This document shows positions 36,146-44,611 of a DNA stretch of 64,000 bases, piece by piece (positions within the stretch are counted from its first letter, which is position 1; each line of letters begins with the position of its first letter). Source of the stretch: Halorubrum sp. JWXQ-INN 858 (GTDB lineage: Archaea; Halobacteriota; Halobacteria; Halobacteriales; Haloferacaceae); assembly GCF_009806985.1 (NCBI RefSeq), contig NZ_WUAX01000008.1, forward strand, positions 216,012 to 280,011, in the 5' to 3' direction. Below the pieces are notes generated by a model. That model did not search any database and had not been told where the DNA came from. It was given only the letters and a program-made list of their open reading frames with translations. The position numbers and the translations under genes were made by a program.

Positions 36146-36161
36146 TTGTGATCTATCACAA
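36146..36161. promoter_or_regulatory. Palindromic operator candidate
   Basis: TTGTGAT-CT-ATCACAA is a perfect inverted repeat 51-66 bases upstream of the ATG at 36212, just before a GTG at 36167. It is the kind of site a dimeric ribbon-helix-helix protein, such as the downstream product, could bind for autoregulation. Confidence 0.5.
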
Positions 36162-36211
36162 TCTGAGTGTCAGAATCAACTCCGTTGAGAGTGAAAACCA
36201 CTAACCAGACA

Positions 36212-36964
36212 ATGACATCACGGAAGGAGCACGAGCTGCGGTACAAGCTCGGAGAAGAGACTCATAGAATCATCAAAAGGGACGTAGTCTCCCAAGTAGC
36301 CAATGCGGATTCCGTTGCAGACTTTACACGAGGAGCGATCTCTCGTCAAGCTCCCCAGTTATCGAAGCTTGTTAGAGGGGGAATGATAGCACAACGGCTT
36401 GTACTCCTGTTATCCAATATCCGGGGAATCAATGAGGAGATACCCGAAAGTACTCCAGGAGCTTCAATCAAAGACGAGCGTGTCTCAAAATCACTAACAG
36501 TCACTATTACCAATGTAGCTGCTAGGGAGTTCGGAAATCTCACTGACGAAACCACGATCTCTACTTCGGTAGCAGTTCGATGTTGTATCTTCGCGGAACT
36601 CTACGACTATGATCAGGAGGATGAACTCCTCGACGACTGGATGAGTGAAGAGATCGTTCGGACGTGGTCCGGAATTAGGGCAAACATCGCAGAGCCTCTT
36701 CGCTACTTCCATAGTATCCTTGCGAACCGATTTACTCATCAGAGAGACATAACACAATACTTCATCCAGAAAGATCCTCAACCCTTCAACCATTTTGCCG
36801 AGTCATACAAGAACGACTTCTACCAGACTGCGTGCTATACTGATCTAATCAACAATCACGGGGACCACGTTTTGACCAACGTAGAGAATACAATTGAAGA
36901 ACATACCGAGTTCTCCTTCGATTCAGAGAAGAGAGGGTTTCTCTCAGAGTACGAAACGGGCTAG
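36212..36964 (+). CDS. DNA-binding protein with two apparent ribbon-helix-helix segments
   Basis: 250 residues. ELRYKLGEETHRIIKRDVV plus SVADFTRGAISRQ (residues about 5-45) fits a ribbon-helix-helix unit. A second similar pattern occurs at about 105-145 (SLTVTITNVAAREFGNL, then ISTSVAVRCCIFAEL). The C-terminal third is helical and aromatic (YFHSILANRF, FNHFAESYKNDFYQTACY). Tandem units could bind two half-sites. The ATG at 36212 is chosen; a GTG at 36167 adds 15 residues. It is the last island gene before the right boundary. A partition, copy-control or repressor role is possible. Confidence 0.6.
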   Translation: MTSRKEHELRYKLGEETHRIIKRDVVSQVANADSVADFTRGAISRQAPQLSKLVRGGMIAQRLVLLLSNIRGINEEIPESTPGASIKDERVSKSLTVTITNVAAREFGNLTDETTISTSVAVRCCIFAELYDYDQEDELLDDWMSEEIVRTWSGIRANIAEPLRYFHSILANRFTHQRDITQYFIQKDPQPFNHFAESYKNDFYQTACYTDLINNHGDHVLTNVENTIEEHTEFSFDSEKRGFLSEYETG

Positions 36965-37007
36965 CCACGTATTGTACTACGACCTCGTAGTATGTAGTAT
37001 GAACCCC

Positions 37008-37026
37008 AATATAGCAAATTTATATA
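37008..37026 (+). repeat. Right island-end repeat matching the integrase-promoter repeat
   Basis: Matches 21888-21906 at 17 of 19 positions in the same orientation. As it ends in TTATATA, it could act as a promoter pointing out of the island. Confidence 0.5.
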
Positions 37027-37038
37027 ATCTAACTTTAT

Positions 37039-37049
37039 AATCTTCGATT
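37039..37049 (+). repeat. Candidate right attachment repeat
   Basis: AATCTTCGATT at the AT/GC transition, 10 of 11 bases identical to 21867-21877. See the left copy for caveats. Confidence 0.35.
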
Positions 37050-37058
37050 TCCGGTGGA

Positions 37059-37110
37059 GGTCGACGACGGCCGCGGCGCGGTGCGGTGCGTCCCGCGGCC
37101 GTCGTCGACC
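37059..37110. repeat. 18-bp perfect inverted repeat at the host side of the junction
   Basis: Arm GGTCGACGACGGCCGCGG (37059-37076) and its exact complement (37093-37110) flank a 16-base GC-rich loop. It would form a very stable hairpin ten bases inside host DNA. It may be an old transcription terminator of the acyl-CoA dehydrogenase gene, now displaced by the island, or a structure that attracted integration. Confidence 0.65.
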
Positions 37111-37326
37111 GAGGCTGAGGAGGACGAGGTGCGGTGCGGTCACCGAGGTCGACTTAAAGGGAAGCGCAACGATCTCAGGATACTCTTATAAAAGAAGACC
37201 GAGCGACGCTTCCGGTCGCTTACAAGCGGAGCCGCGACGTCAGTCCCCGCTCCGCCGGACGGCGGACCGACGGCGACGGGCGCCGTTGCCGCCGCGTTTT
37301 TGTCCGTCGGCGTGGTCGGGTACGAT

Positions 37327-37788
37327 ATGACGCTCACCGTCGACCCTCCGGCCCCGCCGACGCTCGCCGCCGTGGACCCGAACGAGTACGAGGACGCGGA
37401 GGTCGTGGGCGACGCCGACTACCGCCGCGACGAGTTAGAGGCGTTCCTCCGCGAGGGCGCGTGGGAGGAGGCGTTCGAGGAGTGGGCCGCAACCAGCGAC
37501 ATGGACGAGACGGACTGGCGGATCGTCGAGGACCTCGAGCTCGTCTCGCGGTACGACTTCTTCTGGGACGACTTCGCCGACCGCGTCGGCTACCACGCTC
37601 CCGGCCTGCCGGAGGACTGGAAGGAGCGGGACCTCCACCCCGAGATCGACTCGTGGGGCACCGTCTCCGCGATCAACGCCGGGCTCACGGAGCTTGGACA
37701 AGTGGTCTGTGAGGTGCTCAAAGCGGAGTACATCGACTGGGAAGCGTCCTACGAGGCCCCCGACGACCTGCCGGAGTTCGACGACTGA
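37327..37788 (+). CDS. Conserved-looking hypothetical protein
   Basis: 153 residues, very acidic and Trp/Asp-rich (TDWRIVEDLELVSRYDFFWDDFADRVGYHAPGLP), soluble, with no recognised domain. The ATG at 37327 is preferred to a GTG nine codons upstream. Composition is typical haloarchaeal host. It is the first gene right of the island, with a small Cys-motif protein gene downstream on the same strand. Confidence 0.65.
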   Translation: MTLTVDPPAPPTLAAVDPNEYEDAEVVGDADYRRDELEAFLREGAWEEAFEEWAATSDMDETDWRIVEDLELVSRYDFFWDDFADRVGYHAPGLPEDWKERDLHPEIDSWGTVSAINAGLTELGQVVCEVLKAEYIDWEASYEAPDDLPEFDD

Positions 37789-37914
37789 TCCCGACGAGAA
37801 GGCGAGGACGATCGGAACGACCGAGATGACCGGTACGACCGGAACGACCCTGCCGGGCCCACGCCCGTCGAAACCGCCGAAAGCCGTATTTCCCTCCCCC
37901 GCGTCCGACGGCGT

Positions 37915-38067
37915 ATGTGTAAGTACTGCAACTGGGCCTTCGACGACGGCTGGGGGACGCTGCTGGAGTACGACGAGGTGTACCAGTCCGCCGTCGGCGA
38001 CGACACCGACTCCACGCACGGCTTCCACGACGAGTGGGACGACCTCCAGGCCGAGCTGGACCTCTGA
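37915..38067 (+). CDS. 50-residue CxxC protein
   Basis: A complete short gene: ATG, then CKYCNWAFDDGWGTLLEYDE, ending QAELDL before TGA. The acidic composition and haloarchaeal codon bias match a real protein. A single C-x2-C next to aromatic residues suggests half of a zinc knuckle or a redox pair, possibly completed by dimerisation. Small CxxC-type proteins are numerous in haloarchaea. Function unknown. Confidence 0.6.
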   Translation: MCKYCNWAFDDGWGTLLEYDEVYQSAVGDDTDSTHGFHDEWDDLQAELDL

Positions 38068-38193
38068 GCCGGCCCTTCGAACCGTTCCGAGCGGTTCCCG
38101 TCTCGATCCCGGGCCCGGGCCACGTGCCGGACGGGCGAGGTGGCCACGGATCCGTGCCGGACGAACGGTCGGGCCACCGCACCGTGCCGGGCG

Positions 38194-39441
38194 CTAGAGG
38201 GGGAAGACGTCCTCTGCACCCTCGGACGCTGCCGCCGTTTCGTCCCCGATCGGAGCGAGCAGCGCGTCCAGCTCGCGGCGGATCCCCGCCTCGTCCATGT
38301 CCTGGCCGATGAAGACGAGCCGCGTCCGCCGGTCGTCGTCGGGCCCCCACTCGCCGATCGGGCCCGCACGGACCGACGGCCCGGCCTGGCTCACGCCGAT
38401 CACGTCGTCGGTCCCCGCGACGTGCGCGACGCCCTTCGCCCGGACGATCGCCCCGTCCCAGTCGCCGAGCCACGCGGCCAACGGCTCGGGGTCGAAGGGC
38501 TCGTCCGACCGGTAGACGAACGAGTCGACCCCGTGTGCGGCGGCGGCACCCTCGGGATGAGCGTGTGCGTGATCGTGGTGACCGTGCTCCTGTGCGTCGT
38601 CGTGGTCGCCTGTGCCGTCGTGATCGCCTGTGCCGTCGTGATCGCCTGTGCCGTCGTGATCGCCTGTGCCGTCGTAATCCTCTGCATCGCCGTTCGCGCC
38701 CTCGCCGGTCCCCTCGCTCGCGGCGATCGCACGCTTCCAGCCCGCGGAGCGCTTCGCGGTCTCGAAGTCGAACCGCCCCGTGTCGAGGACGTCCTCGGGG
38801 TCGACGGCGGCGTAGCTCGTCCGGACCCGATTCGCGCGCGGCCCCAGCCGCTCGGCGACCGACTCGATCCGGTCGAGGACGTCGTCGGGGACCATGTCGG
38901 TCTTGTTCAACACGAGCACGTCACAGAACTCGATCCCCTCGACGAGCACGTCCGCGAGCGGGCGGTCGGGGTCCGGCTCCGCGCCGCCCGGGAGCCGCTC
39001 GCCCGCGTCGAACTCCTTCCAGAAGCCGTAGCAGTCGAGCACGGTCACCATGGTGTCCAGCCGGAACCGCTCGGTCGGGTCGACCGCGGCGGCCTCGGTT
39101 CCCTCGGTGAACGCCCGGGCGATCGGGACCGGCTCGGAGATCCCGGACGACTCGACGAGGAGGTAGTCGAACTCCCGGGAGTCGGCGAGCGCGGCCGCCT
39201 CCGTGAGCAGATCGTCCTGTAACCGACAGCAGATACAGCCGTTCGAGAGGTCGACGATCCCCTCGTCGTCGTTCTCGCGCGCGATCAGCTCGGCGTCGAC
39301 GTTCACCTCGCCCATGTCGTTGACGATGACCGCGATCCGCCGGTTGCCCGGGTTCGACAGCAGGTGGTTCACCAGCGTCGTCTTGCCCGCCCCGAGGTAG
39401 CCGCTGAGGACGGTGACGGGGATCCGCTCGTCGGTAGCCAT
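38194..39441 (-). CDS. CobW/COG0523-family GTP-binding metallochaperone-like protein
   Basis: A 415-residue GTPase. Walker A GYLGAGKTTLVNHLL; the family metal motif GCICC (C-x-C-C) in LSNGCICCRLQDDLL; VESSGISEPVP (switch II region); guanine-specificity NKTD. The C-terminal CobW_C domain begins near residue 310. Between the domains lies a metal-binding-type linker with four consecutive DGTGDH units, then HGHHDHAHAHP. Members insert or store Zn, Co or Ni; the His-rich loop suggests Zn2+ or Ni2+. Its target enzyme is not evident from neighbours. Confidence 0.9.
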   Translation of the reverse strand: MATDERIPVTVLSGYLGAGKTTLVNHLLSNPGNRRIAVIVNDMGEVNVDAELIARENDDEGIVDLSNGCICCRLQDDLLTEAAALADSREFDYLLVESSGISEPVPIARAFTEGTEAAAVDPTERFRLDTMVTVLDCYGFWKEFDAGERLPGGAEPDPDRPLADVLVEGIEFCDVLVLNKTDMVPDDVLDRIESVAERLGPRANRVRTSYAAVDPEDVLDTGRFDFETAKRSAGWKRAIAASEGTGEGANGDAEDYDGTGDHDGTGDHDGTGDHDGTGDHDDAQEHGHHDHAHAHPEGAAAAHGVDSFVYRSDEPFDPEPLAAWLGDWDGAIVRAKGVAHVAGTDDVIGVSQAGPSVRAGPIGEWGPDDDRRTRLVFIGQDMDEAGIRRELDALLAPIGDETAAASEGAEDVFPL

Positions 39442-39525
39442 GTGTGCGTGAGGTAGTCATGCAAACGGTATGAAACGATCGGTCGATGTGCTCGGGGGCG
39501 ACGACGCCGAGAGGAAGGGCCCGTG

Positions 39526-40917
39526 TTAGGGTGACTCGACGGGGGTCAAGTCGGCCGCCTTCGACCGGGCCCGCGCGACGACCGTCGGCTTGGCCTCGAA
39601 GGCGACGGTGACCTGGTCGTCGGCGTACGTCTCCTCCTCGACGTAGCCGTGGTCGTGGATCCACGAGACGACGCTCATCGCGTCGTCCGACAGCGGCAAC
39701 ACGAGCCGCTCGCGCTCCCACGCGGGCAGCTCCGCCTCGACACGGTCCCGAAGCTCCGCGACGCCGGCCCCGCTCCGCGCGGAGACGGCGACGGGGTCGG
39801 GCGCGAGCCCCGCCAGCGCGGCGCGTTTGTCCGCCAGCTCGCCGGGGGCGAGCCGATCGACCTTGTTGAAAACGGTGACGATGGGGGCCTCGTTGCGCTC
39901 GTACAGCGTGTCGTGGCTGGTGACGAGCTTCTCGCGCATCGTCTCGACCGGCTCGCTCGCGTCGACGACCAACAGGACCAGGTCGGCGCGGTAGACGGAG
40001 TCGAGCGTCGACTGAAACGACTCGACGAGCCAGTGTGGCAGGTCCGAGACGAACCCGACGGTGTCCGTGAGCAGGACGTCGCGTTTGGCCATCTCCGCCC
40101 GGCGGGTCGTCGTCCCGAGCGTCGTGAACAGCATGTCCTGTGACTCGGCGGTCGTCGCGAGGTCCGGGTGCCGGTCGACGTTCTCGTCGACGTCGAGCTC
40201 GGCCGCGAGCCGTCGCATCAGCGTCGACTTGCCCGCGTTGGTGTAGCCCGCGAGCGCGACCAGGTCGAAGCCGGACTCGCGGCGGCGCTCGCGTCTCGAC
40301 TCCTCCTTTTCGGCGATCGACGAGAGCTCGTCGCGGATCTCGGAGATCTGTCGTTTGATGTCGCGCTCGACGCTCTCGTCGTACTCGCCGAGACCCATGA
40401 AGCCGGGGCGCTCGTCCCGTTTGGCGAGGCTCGCTTTCGCCTCCGCGCGCGGGAGCTCGTACCGGAGCTCCGCCAGCTGAACCTGGAGCTGGGCCTTCCG
40501 GGTGTTCGCGCGCTGGCCGAAGATCTCGAGGATGAGCGTGAAGCGGTCGATCACTTCGACGCCATCCGGGAGTTCCCCTCCGATGTTGAACGTCTGATAG
40601 GGACCGACGTCGTTGTCGACGATCACGTAGTCGGCGTCGACGTCCACGACGAGGTCACAGAGCTCCGCGACCTTCCCCTCGCCGAACATGAACGCGGCGT
40701 CCTCCGTCCGCGTCTGTGCGAGCTCGCCGACGACCTCGTAGCCCCCCGCGGCGGCGAGCTGGGCGATCTCGGTCAGGTCGGCGTCGCCGCTGTCGACGCG
40801 CTTGGCGACGACCGCGCGGCGGCCGCGCTGGCCGACGCCAGGCGTCGAGCCGTCGTCCTCGGAGCCGCGTCCGCCGCTCCGATCCCGCCCGACGGGTGCC
40901 ACGTTCCCGTCGGTCAT
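39526..40917 (-). CDS. hflX: GTPase HflX
   Basis: A 463-residue protein. The HflX N-terminal nucleotide-binding domain has GEGKVAELCDLV and DNDVGPYQTFNI (the glycine-rich pair normally reads DxxLSPxQ). A coiled-coil linker (ELRYELPRAEAKASL) follows, with the conserved FMGLGEYD. The G domain has G1 GYTNAGKSTLM, G3 DTVGFVSDLP and G4 NKVD. HflX binds the large ribosomal subunit and rescues or splits stalled ribosomes. The start overlaps the stop of the DUF2209-like gene (ATGA), so the two are co-expressed. Confidence 0.9.
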   Translation of the reverse strand: MTDGNVAPVGRDRSGGRGSEDDGSTPGVGQRGRRAVVAKRVDSGDADLTEIAQLAAAGGYEVVGELAQTRTEDAAFMFGEGKVAELCDLVVDVDADYVIVDNDVGPYQTFNIGGELPDGVEVIDRFTLILEIFGQRANTRKAQLQVQLAELRYELPRAEAKASLAKRDERPGFMGLGEYDESVERDIKRQISEIRDELSSIAEKEESRRERRRESGFDLVALAGYTNAGKSTLMRRLAAELDVDENVDRHPDLATTAESQDMLFTTLGTTTRRAEMAKRDVLLTDTVGFVSDLPHWLVESFQSTLDSVYRADLVLLVVDASEPVETMREKLVTSHDTLYERNEAPIVTVFNKVDRLAPGELADKRAALAGLAPDPVAVSARSGAGVAELRDRVEAELPAWERERLVLPLSDDAMSVVSWIHDHGYVEEETYADDQVTVAFEAKPTVVARARSKAADLTPVESP

Positions 40918-41270
40918 AAGAGGAGGTTACGGGCGGCGTACGCGGCGTGGTGTGCTGTCTGCACGGTTTCGCGTTCACCTATGCTCTCGACGTATTTAAA
41001 CTCGGGCTGGAAACTCAACGCGACGCGGGACGCCGGCTCGCCGTAGAACTCGCCGCCCTCGGCGACGACCGGGCCGTCGGGCACCGTCGGGAGGTTCCCG
41101 ATAGCCGCCGCGGTCAGCGCCAACGTCGCGTCGAGCGTCGGCCCCTCGCGAGCGGCCGCAAAGCCCATGCCCTGGACCGAACGGATCCGCGTGGAGTCGA
41201 TCCGCGCGTGGACCGCGGCCGCGACCATCAGGTAGTCGTTCCCCTCCTCGTGCCGCCCGCTGATGTCCAC
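40914..41270 (-). CDS. Archaeal DUF2209-like protein
   Basis: 118 residues, GTG start; an in-frame stop lies upstream and no alternative start intervenes. The N terminus DISGRHEEGNDYLMVAAAVHARID matches my memory of archaeal DUF2209, a family with a possible RNase H-like fold. The last codons overlap hflX, suggesting a shared role around ribosomes or RNA, though function is unknown. Confidence 0.68.
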   Translation of the reverse strand: MDISGRHEEGNDYLMVAAAVHARIDSTRIRSVQGMGFAAAREGPTLDATLALTAAAIGNLPTVPDGPVVAEGGEFYGEPASRVALSFQPEFKYVESIGERETVQTAHHAAYAARNLLL

Positions 41271-41462
41271 GCCAACGACGTCAGGGATGGGTGCGTGTCA
41301 CCTCGGTTTCGGTTTCGGCGTCGACGGTCATGGGCGCGCGTACGGGACCGAACGGCTTGAACGTTCCCGGTTCACGGGACGACGGGGTTTCACGGAGACG
41401 CCGGGCACGGCAGTCGCCCGGATCCCAACCCTTAGGCCAGGACCGACGGTACCCTCTCGGAC

Positions 41463-42788
41463 GTGACGAACCGATCGACCGTCGGCCCGCTCGCCGCCGC
41501 CCTCGCCGACCCGACGAAGCGTCGCTGGATCGCGTGGGGCGCGTTAGCGATCGTCTTCCTGCTGGTCAACCTCCACCGGCTCTCGACGGCGGTGCTGTCC
41601 GAGGAGCTGACGGCGGAGTTCACGCTCACCGCGGCCCAGCTCGGGGCGCTCCACGCGTCGTTCTTCGTCGTCTACGCGGCCGTGCAGGTGCCGACCGGGG
41701 TGCTCGTCGACCGGGTCGGTCCCCGGACGGTCGGTGCCGGCGGCGCGGTCCTGCTCAGCCTCGGCGCGGTCGGGTTCGCGCTCGGAGACGGCTACCTCCC
41801 GGCCCTCGTCGCGCGCGGGGTGATCGGGTTAGGCAGCGGCGTGATCTTCGTCGCCATCCTCCGCTTCTGTGCGAACTGGTATCGAACCGACGAGTTCGCG
41901 ACGATGACCGGGCTGACCGGCGCGTTCGCCGGACTCGGGGCGATACTCGCGACGACGCCGCTCGCGGTCGCCGTCGGCCTGATCGGGTGGCGGACCGCGG
42001 TCCTCGCGCTGGCCGCGGCGGGCTTTCTCGCCGGAGTCGCGGCGTACGTCCTCGTGCGGAACTCGCCGAGCGACGCCGGGCTCGACCCGATCGCGAACGT
42101 CCCCGAGCAGCCCGCGGTGAGCCTGCGGGAGACGGGAGCACACCTGCGCGAACTGGCCCGCGACCCCGCCCAGTGGCTCCTCTCGGTCGTCTTCTTCGCA
42201 GCGAACGGCACCCTGCTCACGCTGATCGGGCTGTGGGGCGTGCCGTACCTCGTCGTCGTCTACGACCTGGAGGTGGCGACCGCCTCGACGTACACCTTGC
42301 TCGGGGCGGTCGGCATGCTGTTCGGCGGCCCGACGATCGGCTGGCTCTCTGACCGGTTCGAGACCCGCTATCTGCCGATGGCGGCCGGGATCGGTGTGTT
42401 CGGGCTCGCACACGCGATCATCGCGCTCACCGGCCGGCCGCCGCTCGCCGTCGTCGCGGCCGTGTACGCGATTTCCGGCTTCCTGATCGGGTCGGGGCTC
42501 CTCACGCTCACGGTCGTCAAGGAGCGGTACCCGGCGGGCGCGAGCGGGGTCGCGACCGCGACGGTCAACGCCGCCGGCTTCGTCGGCGCGTCGCTGCTCC
42601 CGTGGGCGATGGGACGCGCGCTCGACGCCTACCGGACCGGCGAGCGCGTCGGCGGGACGGTGGCGTACACGGAGTTCGGCTACCGGGTCGCGTTCGGCAT
42701 CACGGCCACCACGCTCGGGGTCGCGTTCTGCTGTACGCTGCTGTTGTGGGCCCTGGACCGTCGTGATCGGGGATCGCGGGACGCGTAG
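41463..42788 (+). CDS. Major facilitator superfamily transporter
   Basis: 441 residues with 12 predicted membrane helices. The loop 2-3 signature GVLVDRVGPRTVG (form of GxLxDRxGRR) and its second-half copy GWLSDRFETRYLP are present, as is the early motif VNLHRLSTAVLSEEL typical of nitrate/phosphate/organic-anion-type MFS proteins. Substrate unknown. GTG start; a weak TATA-like TTAGG lies about 30 bases upstream. It is divergent from the DUF2209-hflX operon. Confidence 0.85.
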   Translation: MTNRSTVGPLAAALADPTKRRWIAWGALAIVFLLVNLHRLSTAVLSEELTAEFTLTAAQLGALHASFFVVYAAVQVPTGVLVDRVGPRTVGAGGAVLLSLGAVGFALGDGYLPALVARGVIGLGSGVIFVAILRFCANWYRTDEFATMTGLTGAFAGLGAILATTPLAVAVGLIGWRTAVLALAAAGFLAGVAAYVLVRNSPSDAGLDPIANVPEQPAVSLRETGAHLRELARDPAQWLLSVVFFAANGTLLTLIGLWGVPYLVVVYDLEVATASTYTLLGAVGMLFGGPTIGWLSDRFETRYLPMAAGIGVFGLAHAIIALTGRPPLAVVAAVYAISGFLIGSGLLTLTVVKERYPAGASGVATATVNAAGFVGASLLPWAMGRALDAYRTGERVGGTVAYTEFGYRVAFGITATTLGVAFCCTLLLWALDRRDRGSRDA

Positions 42789-42841
42789 CTCCCGGGTCGG
42801 GCCCGCACGCCTTTTAAGTGACCGCGGACCTCACGGGGGGT

Positions 42842-43663
42842 ATGAGCAAAGCCGCCGACGACGCCCACGTCGAGCGTCGCGAGTACGATCCGGAAGCCGA
42901 GCACGCGTTCCCCGACGAGCGGCTCAACGCGGTGCTCGAACGGATCGAGTCGGACCCCGAGATCACGACGTACCTGGAGGCGCAGAACGTCAACGCCGTC
43001 GCGCGCAAGGGGTACAACGACCACGGGACGAAACACATCGAGATCGTCCGCGACCGTGCGCTCCGGCTGTACGACCTGTTGAAACACGGCAACGTCGAGT
43101 TCAACGGGGCCCGAGACCAGGGGCTCGAGGAGGCCGACGAGCCCGTGATCCTCGCGCTCGCGGCGACCCTCCACGACGTCGGCCACGTCGTCCACCGGGA
43201 CGACCACTCCTACTACTCGATCCCGCTGGCCGCCGACCTGCTCGACCGGTTCCTGCCGGAGTTCTACGACGTCCCCGAGCGGGTCCGCGTGAAAGCCGAG
43301 GTGCTCCACGCGATCCTCTGTCACCACACCGAAGAACAACCGCTCACGCGGGAGGCGGGGATCATCCGCATCGCCGACGGGCTCGACATGGAGCGCGGGC
43401 GCTCGCGGGTCCCCTACGAGAAGGGCGGCCGCGGGATCAACACCATCTCCTCGCAGGCGATAGAGCGGGTCGTGCTGCGCGAGGGCGAGCAGGCACCCGC
43501 GCTCGTCGAGATCCTGATGAACAACGCCGCCGGGGTCTACCAGGTCGACTCGCTCCTCAAGGCGAAGATCGAGGGATCGCTCCTGGAGGAGGAGGTCCGG
43601 ATCGTCGCCATCAACAGCAAGCAGAACGGCGAGGACTCGCTCGTCGAACGGATCGAGCTCTGA
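42842..43663 (+). CDS. HD-domain phosphohydrolase
   Basis: 273 residues. Metal-ligand pattern of HD hydrolases: H in NDHGTKHIEIVRDRA, the HD doublet in LAATLHDVGHVVHRDDHS, then HAILCHHTEE, and D in IRIADGLDMERGRSR. A smaller C-terminal domain follows. It probably hydrolyses a nucleotide or phospho-metabolite; the exact substrate is unknown. TATA-like CTTTTAAG (42811-42818) precedes the ATG by 27 bases. The nearness of the diadenylate cyclase gene raises the possibility of nucleotide second-messenger turnover, but this HD family is not a recognised c-di-AMP phosphodiesterase. Confidence 0.82.
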   Translation: MSKAADDAHVERREYDPEAEHAFPDERLNAVLERIESDPEITTYLEAQNVNAVARKGYNDHGTKHIEIVRDRALRLYDLLKHGNVEFNGARDQGLEEADEPVILALAATLHDVGHVVHRDDHSYYSIPLAADLLDRFLPEFYDVPERVRVKAEVLHAILCHHTEEQPLTREAGIIRIADGLDMERGRSRVPYEKGGRGINTISSQAIERVVLREGEQAPALVEILMNNAAGVYQVDSLLKAKIEGSLLEEEVRIVAINSKQNGEDSLVERIEL

Positions 43664-43795
43664 GGGGCGGACAGAAACCCGTCTTCACCCGCCGCTCGTG
43701 CCCCCGTTCATCCGCCTTCGCTCGCCGTCCGTCAGACGCACGGGCGACGGCGACGCAACGCCTATACGGCCGCCGGGAGTGTGGCCGATAAGCCA

Positions 43796-44611
43796 ATGGC
43801 GTCACTCACCGACCATCTCACCGACCTCGTCGACGACGCCGACGCGGTCCTCCTGTTCGACCCGACTGCCTCCTTTCACGACCGGTTCGACGGGGAGGAC
43901 ACCGCGGTCATCGTCGTCTCGGACGAGAACGACATCGACGCGGAAACGTTCGTCGAGCTCCCGCTGCCGTTCGACAACGTGCGCGACCGGATCCGGTTCG
44001 GCATCGAGGGGTCGCTGGATCGCGACCTCGTCTCGGAGGGCGACGAGGTCGTCTGTCTCGTCTCGGTCTTCGGCGACGATCCGGCCCTCGACGCCGTCGT
44101 GCGCGTCTCCGTCGACGAGTCGATCCACACCGGGATCTACGACCTGTTCGTCAACTCCCGGGCCGACCCGAGCGTCATCCGCGACGTGTTCGAGGTCGCC
44201 ATCGAGCTGGGCAAGAAGGGACAGAAGGGGAAGCCGGTCGGCGCGCTGTTCGTCGTCGGCGACGCCGGCAAGGTGATGAACAAGTCCCGGCCACTGTCGT
44301 ACAACCCGTTCGAGAAGTCGCACGTCCACGTCGGCGACCCCATCGTCAACGTCATGCTCAAGGAGTTCTCGCGGCTCGACGGCGCGTTCATCATCTCCGA
44401 CTCGGGGAAGATCGCCTCCGCGTACCGCTACCTCGAGCCGGCCGCCGAGGGCGTCGACATCCCGAAGGGGCTCGGGGCGCGCCACATGGCCGGCGGCGCG
44501 ATCACCCGTGACACGAACGCGACGGCGATCGTGCTCTCGGAGTCGGACGGACTCGTCCGGGCGTTCAAGCGCGGCGCGCTCGTCCTCGAGATCGACCCGG
44601 AGGAGTACTGA
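43796..44611 (+). CDS. dacZ: Diadenylate cyclase (DacZ / DisA_N domain)
   Basis: 271 residues with a C-terminal DisA_N-type cyclase domain (about 110-271): DGAFIISDSGKIASAYRYLEP supplies the DGA motif, and GLGARHMAGGAITRDTNATAIVLSES the RHx motif. Two ATP are converted to cyclic di-AMP, an essential signal controlling ion and osmotic balance in haloarchaea. The N-terminal 100 residues are the archaeal-specific region. TATA-like CCTATACG is about 30 bases before the ATG. The stop overlaps the start of an MscS-like channel gene (TGATG), linking signal and osmotic effector. Confidence 0.9.
   Translation: MASLTDHLTDLVDDADAVLLFDPTASFHDRFDGEDTAVIVVSDENDIDAETFVELPLPFDNVRDRIRFGIEGSLDRDLVSEGDEVVCLVSVFGDDPALDAVVRVSVDESIHTGIYDLFVNSRADPSVIRDVFEVAIELGKKGQKGKPVGALFVVGDAGKVMNKSRPLSYNPFEKSHVHVGDPIVNVMLKEFSRLDGAFIISDSGKIASAYRYLEPAAEGVDIPKGLGARHMAGGAITRDTNATAIVLSESDGLVRAFKRGALVLEIDPEEY

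Larger units (their letters stand above)
21867..37049. mobile_element. Integrated AT-rich genomic island with tyrosine integrase, RM system and unknown genes
   Basis: The roughly 15-kb block is clearly poorer in GC than both flanks and uses AT-ending codons. It begins with an integrase operon and is bounded by two nested pairs of short direct repeats (21867-21877 with 37039-37049; 21888-21906 with 37008-37026). It contains a serine recombinase, several DNA-binding proteins, a broken gene and a complete type I RM system, but no recognisable capsid, portal, spike or conjugation gene. No tRNA flanks it. It may be a defence island, a plasmid remnant or a satellite; the exact crossover point is not certain. 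Confidence 0.75.
36965..37326. other. Island right end and host junction, no gene
   Basis: AT-rich sequence runs to about 37049, then GC-rich host sequence follows. It contains the right-end repeats, an 18-bp-arm inverted repeat in host DNA and a TATA-like CTTATAAAAG (37185-37194). No coding region is supported. Confidence 0.5.

Noticed and set aside
36146..36161. CRP/FNR-type binding site (TGTGA-N-TCACA)
   Set aside because: The resemblance is to a bacterial regulator site; archaeal context and an adjacent ribbon-helix-helix gene make a local operator more likely.
21867..37049. Complete provirus
   Set aside because: No capsid, spike, portal, terminase or packaging ATPase gene is visible, so only 'integrative island' is supported.
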